Source of the DNA: Methylotetracoccus sp.
GTDB lineage: Bacteria; Pseudomonadota; Gammaproteobacteria; Methylococcales; Methylococcaceae
Assembly (NCBI GenBank): GCA_025458755.1
Contig: JALORT010000166.1
Coordinates: forward strand, 1 to 7,172
Direction of reading: 5' to 3'
DNA: 7,172 nt
Each line of letters begins with the position of its first letter. The first letter of the stretch is position 1. The notes under the pieces are model-generated. The model made no database searches. It saw only the letters and a program-made list of their open reading frames with translations, and was not told the origin of the DNA. This document shows, one piece after another, positions 5,981 through 7,172 of the stretch. Both the position numbers and the translations under genes were made by a program.

Positions 5981-6005
5981 ATCCCGCTGCCTGTTCCGTT
6001 CGAGG

Positions 6006-7172
6006 TCAGCGTACCGAGTGCAGCGATGGTCCCGGTGCAGCAGCGGCGCGCGGACGGACAGGGTACGCCCTCAGCAACTGCAGATAGCGGTCGGTCAGCA
6101 CGACGAGCAGAAAAAGGTGCAGTGACGCCAGGAATTCATGCCGGCGCAGCGGAAACAGCAGCGGGGACAGTGGCGCATTGACCCCGTAGACGAATCCGCC
6201 ATAGGCTGCCGCGCTCAGAAAACAGAACGCCGTCAGACGCCCGCCGAAGCCTCGCCGGTGCGAGAAAAACCAGGCGGCGGCAAGCAGCAGGAATGGATAA
6301 CCCAGATATAAGTAACGTTCGTGGGTCCCGCTCAGCAATACGTTGAAGCCCAGATGACCGAGGCCATGAAACAGCAGCAACAGCGCAAGCAGTAAGCCCG
6401 GTGCTGCCCCGTCGGTCATGTCGAGCGCCGGCCGATCAGCGCGGCCTGCCGCGGACAAACGCTTCACTGTGAGCGCCAGCAGCGCAGCCACGAACAGCGA
6501 ATAAAGGATCATGCCCGCCTTATAAGGGCTCAGATGATCGCGCCATCTCCCAATCTGAAAATTCAAGAAATTCACGTGAGACGACGATTCCATGTCGCGT
6601 CCGAGCAGCATCCAGAGATTGAATCCATTCCGGGAAATCTGATTCGCATGATCGCTTCCTCCGCCTGCCCAGACGAACCAGTAGCTCGAATCATGAAAGC
6701 CTCGGGGCACGCTGAACAAGGTATCGAAGTAACGGAACAACAGCAGAAAGGCGGCGCAACCCGGCAGCAATAGCAGCAACCCGGTCCATTTCATCCGCAC
6801 GAACGCCCGCTGCGCGGTCAGCAGCGCCAACAGGAAAAAAAATGGGAGCGAGAAGATCGCCAGCTGTTTGCTCAGGAGGTAAAGCACCAGGCTCGACACG
6901 GCGAGGAGTTGCCAGGCGAGCAGTCGTCGTGCCGCGCCGCCCGGGTCGTGCCCATCGATCCCGCGCCAGGAGTGAATGAAGCCGATCGTGGACGAGAGAC
7001 AGAAAAACAGTCCGATGTTGTCGATCTGTCCCCAATGGGCTCCGCCGACCCAGGTCGACGGCATCGCCACCAACACCAGCGCCACTAACAGGGGGCGCTG
7101 AAACCGCATCAGCTCCGCCAGCCACAGGAACAGCAGGAAGTTCAGCGCATCGAACAGGGCCAGAAAGTCGCG
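6006..7172 (-). CDS. GT-C-type membrane glycosyltransferase (mannosyltransferase-like), N-terminus missing
   Basis: The reading frame is open from the right edge (388 codons in the window) to TGA at 6006-6008, so the gene starts outside; the Met at 7109 is internal. The protein is highly hydrophobic, with about eight or nine transmembrane segments. Motifs are those of polyprenyl-phosphate-sugar-dependent GT-C enzymes of the PIG-M/Alg6/GT87-like kind: HWGQID (46-51 of the fragment), KQLAIFSLPFFFLL (102-115), NLWMLLG (185-191) and THERYLYLGYPFLLL (283-297). Such enzymes move a hexose from a lipid-phosphate donor to a lipid, glycan or protein on the periplasmic side. The first periplasmic loop, where the catalytic Asp/Glu usually lies, is off the edge. 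It is convergent with the MNIO operon and has no evident functional tie to it. Sugar and acceptor cannot be told from sequence. Confidence 0.8.
   Translation of the reverse strand, partial: RDFLALFDALNFLLFLWLAELMRFQRPLLVALVLVAMPSTWVGGAHWGQIDNIGLFFCLSSTIGFIHSWRGIDGHDPGGAARRLLAWQLLAVSSLVLYLLSKQLAIFSLPFFFLLALLTAQRAFVRMKWTGLLLLLPGCAAFLLLFRYFDTLFSVPRGFHDSSYWFVWAGGGSDHANQISRNGFNLWMLLGRDMESSSHVNFLNFQIGRWRDHLSPYKAGMILYSLFVAALLALTVKRLSAAGRADRPALDMTDGAAPGLLLALLLLFHGLGHLGFNVLLSGTHERYLYLGYPFLLLAAAWFFSHRRGFGGRLTAFCFLSAAAYGGFVYGVNAPLSPLLFPLRRHEFLASLHLFLLVVLTDRYLQLLRAYPVRPRAAAAPGPSLHSVR

Noticed and set aside
5971..6010. Possible terminator between the DUF2063 gene and the convergent glycosyltransferase gene
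   Set aside because: No stem longer than a few base pairs and no T tract was found in either direction.
1..7172. CRISPR array, tRNA, insertion sequence or prophage attachment site
   Set aside because: No regularly spaced direct repeats, cloverleaf-like sequence, transposase motifs or long terminal inverted repeats were seen on either strand.

Overview
The window is high-GC, tightly packed proteobacterial DNA, most likely from a gammaproteobacterium. That placement rests on base composition, the three-gene DUF692/DUF2063 peptide-modification operon and the SbmA/YddA-type transporter; no rRNA or other taxonomic marker is present. No tRNA, rRNA, CRISPR array, insertion sequence or integrase was seen.

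Left part (1-1900). The 3' end of a multicopper oxidase (+ strand) runs in from the left edge and ends in a strong hairpin terminator followed by a run of 11 C. Facing it on the - strand is a TauE/SafE (COG2836-type) membrane protein fused to a C-terminal cupredoxin domain with Cys/Cys/Met copper-ligand candidates. Upstream of that, on the same strand, is a small conserved-looking protein of unknown function. It starts with TTG and has its own consensus -10 box (TATAAT).

Middle (1931-3962). A - strand gene encodes an SbmA/BacA/YddA-type fusion of a membrane domain and an ATP-binding domain. The membrane domain looks intact, but nearly every catalytic motif of the ATPase domain is altered (Walker A, Q-loop, signature, catalytic Glu, D-loop, H-switch) while the reading frame stays open. 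It reads as a pseudo-ATPase. A divergent 200-nt control region separates it from the next operon.

Right part (3963-5980, + strand). This is a three-gene MNIO (DUF692) ribosomal-peptide operon: a 112-aa secreted precursor with one cysteine in a Lys-Cys-Gly context, the iron-dependent modification enzyme (HvfB-like), and its DUF2063 partner (HvfC-like), whose start overlaps the enzyme gene. The precursor resembles HvfA-type proteins in its mature N-terminus but lacks their repeated EGKCG units. A convergent, left-truncated GT-C glycosyltransferase (- strand) fills 6006 to the right edge.

How the parts may fit together: multicopper oxidase, TauE-cupredoxin fusion and a thiol-peptide modification operon all suit copper handling in the envelope. 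The divergent peptide-transporter-like gene could move a peptide across the inner membrane. The family assignments come from visible motifs. The functional link between the blocks is inference from proximity only.
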